Below are positions 1-11,059 of a stretch of 57,160 bases of DNA, piece by piece. Every line of letters begins with the position of its first letter. Within the stretch, counting starts at the first letter, position 1. The position numbers were made by a program, and so were the translations under genes. This stretch comes from Guillardia theta CCMP2712 (lineage: Eukaryota; Cryptophyceae; Pyrenomonadales; Geminigeraceae). The stretch lies in NCBI RefSeq assembly GCF_000315625.1, contig NW_005434583.1:265616-322775 (forward strand), read 5' to 3'. The notes below the pieces were generated by a model. That model did not search any database, had not been told where the DNA came from, and saw nothing but the letters and a program-made list of their open reading frames with translations.

Positions 1-153
1 TTATTAAGAGGGAGGGAGGGAGGGGGGAGGGGGGGAGGGGAAGAGAGGGAGGGAGGGAGAGGGAGGGAGAAAGAGGGAGAGAGAGGGGTAGGGGAAGAGA
101 GGGAGAGAGGGAGAGGGGAAGAGAGGGAGGGAGGGAGGGGGAGAGGGAGAGGG
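1..153. repeat. Purine-rich (GGGA)n low-complexity tract
   Basis: Almost pure G/A sequence built from GGGA, GGGAGA and GAGAGG units up to about position 153, where ordinary sequence resumes. No coding frame of interest is visible in it. Confidence 0.9.
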
Positions 154-437
154 AGATCATGCACACATTTTCGCGTCTTTTTCACAGTTCATGGTGATTG
201 TTGACAAACGTCTGTTTCAAGGTCGTTGCTAATTCATAAGGTCGTTATCTTCTCCCGGACAGCAAGACAAGAGATTATCAAGGGTTGCTGGGCTTCCTCC
301 AGCTCGATGGCTGCAAGTTGAGCCAGCTCAGAGCACTCGCGGATGAATCCAGACTTTGCCAGCATCTTCTCCTGCTGTGACAGTAGGAGAACAGGGGAAC
401 GAGAAGTCACAGCAGGTGAGGCACGGGCCAAGCTGCC
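154..437. other. Intergenic, no supported gene
   Basis: No recognisable gene. A 65-codon frame on the minus strand (234-431) contains a plausible helix (SELAQLAAIELEEAQQ) and would start only 6 bases from the PDZ gene on the other strand. It has no recognised family and no visible splice partners, so I leave it unassigned. Confidence 0.4.
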
Positions 438-983
438 ATGACTGACGGTCTTGACTCGTCCATGGTAGAGAGCCGAATCTGCGGAGTCGGTATCAACTTC
501 AGAGCAGACAAGACTGGCGCGCTGTACGTCTCCTCCCTAGTAGAGAACGGTCAGCAGCTGCACAGGCAACCAGCCACATCTTACGGGTGATCCAGGTCCT
601 GCAGACAAGACAGGGAAAGTTCGGCCTGGCGACGTCCTCTACGAGGTCGACGGGACAGTCGGTGATCCTCTGTTTCCTCGCCTCTGATGCCCACATGCTT
701 GACGAGCGCTTCTCTTGCAGTTTACAGGAGCGGCCTGAGCCAGATCTCCAAGCACCTGCTGGGAGGCGACGGGACCATTGTGATGGTCGGCTTCCTGCGA
801 GAAGGTGACCCCTTGTCTCTTGTTTCTCCTTCCCACTCCTACCAAGTCTCTTCCCCGTATGGCTCTTCTCATGTTGATCTCTGCCGTACAGGGAAGAAAG
901 TTTCAGTTGAGATAGTTCGCAAGCCTGTTCAAGCTTTGATGACTATCAGGCACATTCTCGAGGATGAGGAAGGTCTGGAATAG
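438..983 (+). CDS. PDZ-domain protein (small)
   Basis: Spliced by eye into four exons of about 130 residues. The first exon (from ATG 438) reads GVGINFRADKTGALYVSSL. The second gives KVRPGDVLYEVDGT, the classic PDZ pattern of a ligand loop followed by GD.L..V.G. The third reads LLGGDGTIVMVGFLREG, and the last ends in IRHILEDEEGLE with stop at 983. Introns are short with GT..AG ends, for example near 628-720 and 813-891. PDZ domains bind C-terminal peptides of partner proteins, and this product is little more than one such domain, so it is probably an adaptor or a fragment of one. The 5' end is a guess: an upstream exon cannot be excluded. Partner and cellular site are unknown. Confidence 0.65.
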
Positions 984-2103
984 TAGAGACGTGTGTATCA
1001 ACAGTGACCATGTGTGTGAAGACGTAAATTGATAAAATAATTTGAAACCATGTTACGTGCTGTCATGATAAAATGCGACTTCACAACTTAATCCATCCTC
1101 TTTTTACATAAAGCTCTTGATCCCTTCGTCTCGATCAACTGAAACGTTCTCCTCCTTCTACTTCTTTTTGCTTTCTAGGTCTTGTACAGCATTTCCATCC
1201 TACAGGGTTGGTTCTACAGCTCTACTTTGACGACCATCATCTTGCAGATCCACTTGCTCCACCTGCATCCATCTTGTTCATTATCTTCACCTTGAACATC
1301 ATCGTCGTCAACTTCGTCCTTGTCTTCATCTTCATCTTCATCCTCATCTCAGTCAGATATCTTTCATTGTGACCCGCATGCTGGATTCGTTAATTGGGTC
1401 AACAGGTACCTTTGATTAACTTACAAGGGGTAGGGTGGTAGTTATTCACCTACTTTTCTTCCGCTTAAGAAGGTGGGTATTTGGGTGAGAAAGAAGGGGG
1501 TCACTACTGAAATACAGGGGTAGGTGATCTCTTGTTCGACGAGTTACGTGGAGCTGGGCTCTATCTATGGCATAAGGGAGCGAGGAGGGAAGGGGGGAGG
1601 GCAGGGATAGGATGGAATGCACGATCAAGATTGAACCATGAGGACCCGAAGAGATGTCAATGGTGGGGAGGAGCTGCAGAAAGTTAGGATGGCGGAAGCG
1701 GGCTTGTAGGAGCAGGAGCAGGAGCAGGAGCAGGTGGTGAAAGACATAGGAACGCGATGCATCAGTAAAATCAAATGGGGAGATGGGAGTAAGAAGATCT
1801 AGGAGTCTAGGATGACGAACGAAGGGGTATCGATGACTTCGAGGAGGGAAATAGGTATGTTTGCAGGGGCAATAAAAAAATTCGGCATGGTCGGCTTACA
1901 TTCCTTTTATCAAACTTCCTCTCCCTTCTCACTGTCTGCCCGTCAGAATAAGAAGCACGTTTCTACGATCAAACTACTGAGGACAGATGGAGCTGGGGAA
2001 ATCTGTGGAGAGCGATCTATTTCTGAGGTACGCAACCTTTAGCTGCATGCTTTGCTATCGGGTACAAGAACTTCATTCTTGTTGATTCAATGATCGCTCA
2101 GTG
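984..2103. other. Intergenic region with weak coding traces
   Basis: No firm gene. Three things are visible. (1) The minus strand of about 1220-1350 is open and encodes an acidic run of D/E residues ending in KMMVVKVEL and a stop; it could be the tail of an unidentified minus-strand gene, but a stop lies just upstream of it. (2) G-run sequence of the GGGGTAGGG kind occurs at 1428-1545. (3) An ATG at 1812 followed by a GT donor near 1854 could be a first exon of the ankyrin gene, but the splice phase does not work with the next supported exon. Confidence 0.4.
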
Positions 2104-5031
2104 CTGCTCATGGCAACTTGGAGAATATACAGAGACTCCTCTCGAATGGATCCGTTGTGCTTGATTTGTCGATGGAAATATCAAGGATCGAATTCACTGT
2201 ACAGGTCACTTGTTGTGTTGACATGTAAAGAAACGAGCGTCATTGCGGGTTTTCAGATGCAAGCTCTTCTCAAGGAAGCGATCCAAGAGCAGAATTCCTT
2301 GGTAGAAGCTTGTCTGACTGTTCTGTCATGTTTGTGAACATGTCGATTTTTCAGATTCAAGCTAAAGACATCAGCATTGTCGGGATAACGGAATTTGTAG
2401 ACTCTTTTATTGTTTTTTGAAACAACAATCTGATGAGGTTTTTGGCTAAAGGGATCAGGCTTGAATGTTGCCCTCAGGTTGATGAACTCTTGTAGCTCAA
2501 TGATTTCATCTTGTTGCAGTATTAGTGCGGTTTCGGATTCAGATGTCAACGCGAGGAAAATCGCAGAAATGGTGTCCCAGGCCAAATTCATTCAGAACGT
2601 CAGTGTGATTGTCGTCGTATATCAGTGTCACTGAGCGGTCGCTAGGTGGACAGGAAGCTTTCTGAGGCTGTGCGGACTGTAAAATGGAACCTGAAGCTCA
2701 ACCAGCCTCCGAGACCGATAGTCTACAAGTGGGGGGGAAGAACGTGCGGTGTTGTCAACCCTGACGAGACTTTCAGGATAGACGATAAGGACAACATCGG
2801 TTGCACAGCTCTACATTGGGCTGCACTCAACGACAAGGTCAACGTCATGAAGTGGCTGATCAAGGAAGGAGCGGATCTGAACGCTAGGGGCAATGACGGA
2901 CACACGCCCCTACACTGGGCAGGGCTGAAGGGATTCTTGCGCGCTACTAGAGTTCTGATCGATGCAGGAGCAGACCTGAATGTGCAGGACAACTGGAAAT
3001 TCACTGCAATGATCCGGGCAGCTCAGAACGGTCATGTGCTAGTGGTGCTTGCGCTGATGTATGCTGGTGCTGACGTCACCATCTGTGACAACGAGAAGCA
3101 CAACGTGCTGCACTGGGCCGTCTTCCACCGCCATCACCTGGTTGTAGAATGGATCTTAACGTTCTCGTCCGTCCGAAGAATCATAGACGATGCGGACGAC
3201 GATGGGTGTACAGCACTGCACTTGGCTGCCAAGAAGAGTGGAGGAGAAATGTGCAGGAAGCTGATTGCGGCGGGAGCAGAAATATCTTTGACAGACAACA
3301 AGGGAAAGACACCCGCGGACTATGCGGGGTCGTCGCACAGATTAAATGCTGCGAGACTGCTGCGTAATATCTCCATCATCCCAAAGAAATGGAGGCAGAA
3401 AATGCTTCAAAATGCAGAGCACGGCCGGACGTTCTACACCATACCCACAGTTCACGGAGCTATTGCGATGTTCTTCATTGTCCTTGCTTGTATCATCTAC
3501 CTTCGCGTGAGCTCAACTGTGCTTTTCTAAATTCTCCTCACCGTCATGTTGTAGACATTCTTACCTGCACTATGGCCGAGATTGTTCTCCCTTCACTTCA
3601 TCTTCGTTCTCTTCTTGCCCATCATGTATTATTGCTACTACAAGTCATGGAAGGGAGACCCCGGAACAATTCCTCCTCAACCGCAGGTTCGTGTGACTGG
3701 ACTTCCTCGCTGCGCAATGGTTGACGGAACTTGTGAACACGCAGAAGATACTAGAGCAGGTGGCTGCTGAGGAAGTTTCTATGGATGATGTGATGGCTCT
3801 CGTGGAGTCTTGCCTGTCCTGATGCGCTGCAGGTGCTGCTCGTCGCAATGTCCACGAAGATCCCGCGAGCCAAGTTCAGCCGCTTCTTCAACTGCTACGT
3901 GGCGAGGTGTTCACTGCTGTGACTCAGTCTCCCATGACTCTAAGAAAGGTTTGATCATGATTGCCCGTGGGTCTCCAACGTCGTCGGGGCGAAGAATATC
4001 GGGTAAGGGATTGAGATGGGGGGAGTTGCCCTACCGCCTCCTGTTCTTGTCCTGCTCTGACTCACCTTCGGTTTTTTACCTGCCCTGTAGAGTTTTTGTC
4101 GGATTCTGCTACTCGGTACCCGTTGTTTCCATGACTAGCGCACAGCTCACAGTGACTGTCAGGTTTCCGTCTGCCTGCTGTGTTGGGTCATCTTCTGCTT
4201 CCAGTATCTCTGGTTGAGGAGCTTCGCCGAGGCTCAGGCGCACTGCCCGGTCAAGGATCCCTCGTTCCCCCACATCCCTCACTCGTTGCCAGCAGGGCGT
4301 TCTAGCAAACTCAACATCCCTCGTGGCCTGTCCCAAGACGGGAGAAGTCATGGTGACTATCTTACACAAGGACCTGGTGGGCGTCTGTCTTGTCCATTCC
4401 GCGGGTCTGAATGAATTTTCGCAGGGCATGAGCCTGTTGCTCATGATTTATGTCTTCTTCACCTTCTTTACTATATTGATGTCCTTCTCACAGTGAGTGA
4501 ATCCTCTCCTCCCGCTATCACTTGGATGATGCCCTGGGGCAGGACGCGGCAGATTTGTCTCAACGTGACCACGAACGAGCTGATCAACTGGCACAGGTAG
4601 AGAGAAGAAGTCAAGAGAGGCTCGTGCTGATACTGTCTTGTTGTTTTTCTCTCAGATACTCGGGTTGGACGCGTGAAGATGGGACGTTCAAGAATCCTTA
4701 CGATAGAGGAGTGATTCAAAACCTGAAACAGTTCTTTCAGAGGTACCGTGTTATTGTTGGGTCCTTGGTAGTCACTGACCCCTATCAAGCTATCGTTCGT
4801 TTCTTCGTGAGCCCTCCAAGAACGACGAAGCTGAGGATCTCATCGTCAAGGTGCGCGACCCACTCCTGCCATCAGTTTGTTGGGCCTGACACGTCCCAGG
4901 TGGACCCGGAGAGCAGCAGCGCTTATCGCGACTCTCGCGTGAAGGAGGGGTATGGGATCGAGATGCAGACGACGGCAAGTCAGTACTCCAAGGAGGTCGA
5001 GGCGCAGCTGAAGGAGATTGGTTTTGATTAA
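2104..5031 (+). CDS. Ankyrin-repeat DHHC-like (HIP14-type) membrane protein with degenerate zinc core
   Basis: Related to ankyrin-DHHC protein S-acyltransferases (HIP14/ZDHHC17, yeast Akr1), which palmitoylate proteins at Golgi or vesicle membranes. An ankyrin helix pair is seen near 2104-2200. The exon from 2646 carries about five repeats, including TALHWAALNDKVNVMKWLI and TPLHWAGLKGFLRATRVLI. A TM segment (AIAMFFIVLACIIYL) follows, then a second ending YKSWKGDPGTI, the usual entry to the cysteine-rich domain. In that domain the exon 3833-3905 reads KIPRAKFSRFFNCYVAR and the exon 3949-4001 reads FDHDCPWVSNVVGAKN. The family has HC..C..C and DHHC here, so most zinc ligands are lost while the acyl-accepting Cys stays. 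The C-terminal TTxE motif is intact (NVTTNELINW, about 4565). The last exon ends KEIGFD at 5031. The exact 5' end and the junction near 3790-3833 are unresolved. Confidence 0.8.
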
Positions 5032-5084
5032 GTCGAGAACTTCCCTTTTGTCTCCGACTGTCTCATCTCAGTTGAGATTAGCCC

Positions 5085-5395
5085 TGGCATGAGTCCTCTG
5101 AGATTGACTAGAAGTAAGACTGTTCGCATATCACACTCCGAGTGGCACCGTTTCATCGTGACTCCCCGCGAGCCCGGGCTGAGTGACTGTCGAATGAGAC
5201 GCCGCCACTGCCGTGCGCCGGGCCCTTTCCTGAGCCTCGGAGGCTCCTGCCCGGTCAGTGACGCCGGGTCAGCCGGACAGGCTCCCCGGGCCACAGAAAA
5301 GTGAAACCGAACTGACGTAAGTGGCTAACTGTACGGTCACCTCAGTCACTGAGTGTCACTGATGATCCTACTGGGCCTGCCTCCGAGTCAACAGC
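5085..5395. repeat. GC-rich island A with GTGACTC/GAGTGAC motifs
   Basis: Intergenic stretch between the DHHC-like gene and the next plus-strand gene. It is richer in G+C than its flanks and carries repeated short motifs: GTGACTC at 5158, GAGTGAC at 5181, GTCAGTGACG near 5256, and CAGTCACTGAGTGTCACTGA near 5344. The same motif set occurs in four other islands of this window. No coding frame is convincing. Confidence 0.55.
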
Positions 5396-5639
5396 GAGCT
5401 CCCTTTCCTGCCCCCTTTCAGCCTCTTGACGTTTTTTTTTAAACACAAAAGTACCGGTGCAGCTAATGACAATTGCGAGCCCAGGAGAGGGTGGTGGGTG
5501 GTCGGACGCCTTTTGCGGGAAGCGACATGCTTCAGACGGCGCGCAGGGGGAGGTGAGAAGAGAAGGAACAGGAGGGAAGCGAGCAGGAAGAAGAGAGGAG
5601 GAGATTCAAGATCGCTGACTCAGCAACTCACTTGACAAG

Positions 5640-8063
5640 ATGGCCAAAGGTGAAGTCTCACAGAGGTGCCTTGACATGAAATTTAGTTGACCACGTTCCT
5701 GCAGGCAGTCAGAACGGAAAGTCTCCGTATACCACCGCCTACTCCTATGAAGATCAGCCCATCGGAACAGCGATCCCCTACACTCCACAGGTTCCAAACC
5801 CATTGCTGAAAGTGTCTTCATGACTTTGCTGTAACTCCTCCAGGCTCGGACTGTGGAAGCGGCGGGGGCGCCCTGTGAGTATCAGTTTGAGGTTGAGGTG
5901 TAGAGCTGACTCAGAGACTCAACAGCGCTCGGATTCAGATCACCTTCGGAGATGATCAAACCCTATCCTGTCTCTGAGAAGCAGTCTCACAAGAATGCTG
6001 AAGTAAGTTTACAGCCTGCTGACAAACGTCTTACATCCTTGCGTCAGAGCCACGCTGCAGACAAGAAGGCTGTCCCTCTGCCAAGTATGCGCTATTCCCC
6101 ACGTCTTAAAGTCCTCACGCACCTCATCTCCAGCCCTTCCAAGACCTACTATCTCCGTCACTGACATCCCCGGGGCGTCCGCGACTGTAATAACAGGATA
6201 TTGGTTTACTCTTGGTATACTCACAAAGGGTTTCAGCCATTCAGGATAGGACATTCACTCTCCCTGTCTTCTAGTTCGATATTGAAACCGATCAAACCTC
6301 CGCATAACGAAGGGTGCTCTTGAGAGAGTGCTAGAGGGATGATGTTGACAGGCTAATGGTGCAGGGAATCCAATGTAATCATTGTAGAAAAGAAGAAAAA
6401 GCATGACGCTTATCTCCACTCGACTTTCCCAGGTCCTCACAAACGCTTCCTTGTAATTTTGAATGTCTTGACTTGCTCCTAGCATTTGTTACGTTTGCCG
6501 TCGGGCTCCTTTTCCCTCCCATCTTGCTTTTTGGATATCGTTTCGTGCGATCAGTCAATTACCGTGCCAAGGTCCTCGGCGTGGCAAGTTTGTTTACCTT
6601 TCTTCTCTATTGTACAGCAGGAATCATAAGTGAGCATCTAAATCACTCTCGTTGCCGTGCTGACCCTAATGGGCTCTCAGTCTTCGCAAAGTTCTGGAGG
6701 AACGATTCTTGGGTACATCCTTTCTCCCCGATTGTCAGCGTGTTTCATTCAACATCACTCACAGGACGGTTCCGACCCCAGCTGCATTCGGTACACCATG
6801 GGAAGGTTATTCGCAATCTGAGGAGGAGGAGGAGTCTGAACTTTGATACAGTTCCACCAATTATTTGAGTGCGGAACTTGGGAGGTAATTGAGAGTGTTC
6901 ATCTTCGATTGTTTCACTTTCCTCTTTGTTGAACTCATCGTGCTCGAATCAGTCCCATCAGCATTCAAGGCCTTGATCCCGGAGCCAAGACCCTGCAGAA
7001 CATCAGCCTGTACACGGGTACAGCTCTTGCGCGTGTCTTCCTCGTCTCATCACCCGATGCGACAGTCAACTGCATGTTCATGGGCCAACTCATGGTGGCC
7101 GAGACAACGGCCGACAAAAATGCTCCCAAGGTTGTGAACGCGCGTAAGGAGACCAGTAGAGGGTGACGATGAACGGGCAGGTGCTGGTGGTCAGGATGGT
7201 CTCTCCAGGCAAGGCTAGTCAGTGCAAGAGGAGCATCTGACGTCGAGAGGACAGGAACTCAAGGCGACGACTTTGGCGTCTACGCAAGGAAGATTGACGC
7301 TAAGATCAGCCAGGCAGCGATAGGTTGCTCTCGCTCTCTTCATCTTTCCTACCTTACCTGCTTCTCCCAGGTGCCAAGGCGCCATCCCGTGCCTGGCTTG
7401 AGTACGCCTCCCCCTACTTGAGCAACCCCTGGCCGCAGGGCTCTGCATACTTCGGCACCAGCCAGCGCCCGCCATGCAACGAAGGTAAGCAGGCGAGCTG
7501 TGCTGCAATGACAAAGTTCTCACTCTTCTCCTGTTCGTTCTCCTCCTTAATCCTTTCCTCTCCCCCTCACACCTCTCTCTGTCCTGGCGACCTCTCCGCC
7601 ACCCCCCCTTTGCTCTCCTCTCCCCAGGAATGTGCGACGGCGTCTATGGGCAGTCCCTGCCTGCGCTGGTGCGTCTTGTCCCCTTGAGGAGGACCTCAGC
7701 TGACTTGCTGTGCAGTCAGGATCGCAGTATGAGGTGAGGGTGGACTTCTCGTGGTATCGCTACTACGTCATCATCGGTTGCCAGTGCTCTCTTCCTCCTC
7801 CTCCCTGATGCTCCGCCTCAGGAGTCGTCGCAAAGACCAAGCAGGCACTCGAGCGGCCCTTCTGCGTAGATACTTGTGTGCTCAATTACGTCGAGTCACC
7901 GCCAGGTAGCGGCAAGTACGTGGACCCATGCGCAGGGGTCGAGCTGGTATCCCTTGCTTCCTCTCTCTCAGTCTTCTCATCACGACTGTCTTTCTCTCAG
8001 GCTGCCTGTCCCAACATCAACTGCGTCTTCGCCACCACTCGCGCTCAGTGTCTCGGAGGATAA
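5640..8063 (+). CDS. Unassigned two-TM protein with beta-rich and Cys-rich C-terminal half
   Basis: Many-exon gene that I do not recognise. ATG at 5640 is followed by a polar, probably cytosolic N-terminus (AYSYEDQPIGTAIPYTPQ). Near 6483-6630 two hydrophobic segments follow closely: FAVGLLFPPILLFGYRF and LFTFLLYCTAGII. The long C-terminal part alternates in a beta-like way (TLQNISLYTGTALARVFLVS; VNCMFMGQLMVAE; DDFGVYARKIDAKISQAAI). It ends in a cysteine-bearing section (PCNEGMCDGVYGQ; RPFCVDTCVLNYVE; AACPNINCVFATTRAQCLGG) with stop at 8061-8063. Introns are about 40-110 bases with GT..AG ends. The paired cysteines suggest an extracytoplasmic domain held by disulfides. It could be two genes split near 6800, where the splicing is least clear. 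Confidence 0.55.
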
Positions 8064-8357
8064 GCCGGCGGCTCCGGGGCGGCCCTGCATACTACTGAAT
8101 CAATCGAGTCCTCCTCAGAGAAGCTGATAGCAAAGGTCATCGGGCAGTTATTTCTTAACTAGTCTCTTCTGTTCTCTACATGAAAAATGAGTAAAAGTTT
8201 TACACGTATGTACACGCCTAAGACGCCGCCATCTCCTTCGCCCCCCCCGATCTTTCTTCGCTCCCCCGCTCGTTGCTGCTACCTCCCTCCTCCCTGCCTG
8301 CCCTCCTCCTCCTCCTCCTCCGCTTCGTCTCCTTCCTGCCGTTCAACAAGCCGCACG

Positions 8358-9933
8358 ATGATGTACGCTTATCTGCTGCTTGCATCCTGTATTCTACCAG
8401 CACAGTCCATGGCTTTTGCGCCATCGGCGGTGTCAAGCTCGCTGGCCATCCCTGCTCTCAGGCCCACCGTAAATCACCGCAGCCGCTTCGTTTCCTCCTC
8501 TTCCTTGGCTGCTGCTCGCCGCTCTCCTATCTTGATGATGGCGACAGAAACTTCGACTGAGAGTGTTGCTGAGAGCACAGGGGTCTATGCATGCACTCAG
8601 TGCAGCTCTCCGATCAGTCTGGAGGAGTCGGAATGCAGGAACTGTGGAGCAGCGATCAAGCGCGAGGAGGTGGGATATGTTGATCTCACTCCTGAGTCCA
8701 TGAAGAAGCGCAAAGTTTCAACCTCCTCTTCGTCCAGCTCGGATGAATCTTCCCCGGTTCAAACTCTCAGGCAGCTCGCAAACAACCCCTTGGTGTCTGC
8801 CTTCCTTGCTGGAGCAGGAGCGCAGATGGACGGTCAACCTTTGAGACAGGAGCTCTTCAGGACCCCTGTCGTCTCTTGGCTGTACGAAAGAGGCTGGAGG
8901 GCTGGGTTCGCGTCTGCCGGCTTTCCTGGTATCGAGAAGGAGTACGAGCTGGTGATGGATTTCTTTCAGGGTATGAGAGCTTGCCGTTGGATGGTTGACA
9001 ACACTGACGATTGAGGAGCAGAAGCACGAAACAAGACCGTCGTCGATCTCTCCTGTGGGTGAGTATGACTCCTGATGGCTGTGTGGATAGCTGACCGTGT
9101 TGTGCGTCAGATCCGGTCTCATGGTCCGAAGGCTGGCCAAGAGTCGCGCGTACTCCAAGGTATGCTGTGCTGTGCTGTGCTGTGCTGTGCTGTGCTGTGC
9201 TGTGCTGTGCTGTGCTGTGCACGCAAGGCGATGGGTGAGAGGCTGCAGGTGATCGCCGTGGACTACAGCGAGAACATGCTGGGAGAAGTCATCCAGAGGT
9301 GCGGATTGATTCTCGCCAAGGAAGATGAGTTGACCCGGTGCTGTAGGAAGAAGGAAGAGAACTGCCCGGACTTTGACATCATCCGTGCGGATGTTGCGGT
9401 GAGTGTGGAGGTCGTGTCAAGGTTGACTATGCGTGACGTGGAATCCAGTCTCTCCCCTTCGTGGATGGATCGTTGGATGCAATTCACAGTGGTGAGCGCG
9501 CAGGGCGCACGTGGAGGCGACGTGGGTGATGAGGTTGGCAGGAGCGGCGCTCCACTGCTGGCCATACGTGCAGGACGGCCTCAAGGAAGTACACCGCGTT
9601 CTCAAGCCTGGCGGAAGATTCTTCGCTTCCACCTTCCTTTGGGGAGTCCCCGACGAGGTTAGCCTCGAACGCGCTGAACTCGGACTGATGATGATGGTGA
9701 ATGAACAGGTGATCAGCTTGCAAGCGAACTTGGGCCCACGTCAGCGACAGTACCGATTCTTCAGTGTTGAGGTTGCCCTGATTGTTTCCGCTACCTTGAA
9801 TGGTGTTCTCACGGCTCGGCTCTGACAGGAACTCGAATGGCTCATGCGAGGAGCAGGATTCAAGGACGTTAACGTCGAGCGCCGTGACAGATGCGCGCTG
9901 ATCCGATGCAGGAAGGAAGAAGCGACTGTTTGA
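8358..9933 (+). CDS. Plastid-targeted SAM-dependent methyltransferase with N-terminal zinc ribbon
   Basis: The preferred start is the ATG at 8358, because it gives a clean signal peptide (MMYAYLLLASCILPAQS) followed by MAFAPSA, the Phe motif of bipartite plastid targeting in red-derived complex plastids. The mature part opens with a Zn-ribbon, CTQCSS..ECRNCG, then a Ser-rich linker. Methyltransferase motifs follow across several introns: VVDLSCGSGLM (motif I, SAM binding), VIAVDYSENML (acidic ribose-binding residue), FDIIRADVA, and LKEVHRVLKPGGRFF (post-motif). The last exon ends LIRCRKEEATV, stop 9933. This layout matches the uncharacterised chloroplast methyltransferases of plants (At1g78140/At2g41040 type). 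The substrate is unknown; ubiquinone/plastoquinone-type C-methyltransferases are a more distant alternative. One intron is made almost wholly of a pentanucleotide repeat. Confidence 0.85.
9166..9220. repeat. (TGTGC)n pentanucleotide microsatellite inside an intron
   Basis: Eleven head-to-tail TGTGC units. They fill the intron 9160-9227 of the methyltransferase gene, leaving only the GT donor end and the ACGCAAG acceptor end outside the repeat. Confidence 0.9.
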
Positions 9934-10073
9934 TGGTGTAGTCGAGAATGACGGCAAAGTCTGAGCAAGTCAGACCTTCTGTCTCGTGTTCTAGTGGTTG
10001 AGTGTAAAGTGGATCTTTGAAGAGATGGATTGGAGGAGACAGGTGTGTGTGTTCAGGGCTTCTTTGCCTTGTT

Positions 10074-11059
10074 CTACTTATCAGGGAAGGGAATATGATC
10101 CATAAGGTTGTGAGTGGCCTCTGGAATCGAGATAACCATCCCTTGCAGCTCATCTCGTAGCGCAACCTGACAGCCCAACCGCGAGGTATCGCAGGGCTCA
10201 TACGCAAGATCAAGCATGTCCTGCAATCCTTGTAAGCACAAGTTGAACACGTCAAAGATTTACCTGTTCGGCAACCTCGGGGTATCCTACTTTCTCAATC
10301 CATGCTGGATCGACAATGACGTGGCAAGTCGAGCACGCCATAACACCGCTGCATGCACACTCGATGTACTCCCCAAGAAGTTCCGCTCCTTTCCCTTCTC
10401 CATGCTGAGCTATCTCCCTGAGCGTCATTCCCTCCAGCCCTTCACATTCGAACTCAAAAGAAGCATGCGGCACCTGCCCAGGTCATCAGCAACGCTACAC
10501 GGCAAGCTGGAGTTTCAAATCTCACCTTAACGAAGAATTTGACGTGTTTCTTTCCGTCCTTCGTCGCCATTTCAACTTCAACAGCTTTTGCCAGCGACAC
10601 AAGTCCTCCGTCTTCTCCAACTTCCCATCGGCCAGCAAGCGAACGGATTGTTTCCATCAGGTTTGATCCAGAGCTTTTCACCGTGGAAATGATGCCTTCG
10701 ACGACACGTGGTTCATACTTCAGCATTGCAAGAAATTCACGTGCCTGACTTTCTTCGCTTTGCTTTGCAGTCAGTGAGAATTTCCGGTGAGCGATCCAGA
10801 GATGATTGTAACATCTATGCCAGAGAAGCCCGGGAGGGAACGTGCGCTGCTGTGAAGAAGGCGCTGGGTACGTTGGCGAAGTTCCTGCCATGTGCGAGTA
10901 GAAGCAACGAAAATACGAGTTGAAAGATGATGATCTCTTAGAGGAAAGACTGATTCGAGTGCTGAATGGGGATGAGAGTAAAAATGTCGTGGGACTAGGA
11001 AGGCGTGACCCCCGTTGAGCCAACCATCGGGGCAAACTTGAGGACCTGCTAGGGTTCAT
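10074..11059 (-). CDS. Mitochondrial-type [2Fe-2S] ferredoxin (adrenodoxin/ISC class) with N-terminal extension
   Basis: Three 3' exons are clear: ..KFFVK | VPHASFEFECEGLEG..EVAEQ | DMLDLAYEPCDTSRLGCQ.., with introns 10479-10528 and 10216-10254. Cluster ligands are visible as CACSGVMACSTCH and, after the second intron, SRLGCQV, i.e. the C-x5-C-x2-C...C pattern of adrenodoxin-type ferredoxins. These pass electrons to Fe-S cluster assembly or P450s in the mitochondrial matrix. The protein ends HNLMDHIPFPDK, stop 10074-10076. The N-terminus (start 11059) is basic and Ser/Arg-rich (MNPSRSSSLPRWLAQRGS), as expected for a mitochondrial presequence. Before the ferredoxin fold lies an extra helical stretch, LKYEPRVVEGIISTVKSSGS..LMETIRSLAG, which short ferredoxins lack. 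An intron within the first 120 residues is possible. Confidence 0.85.
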
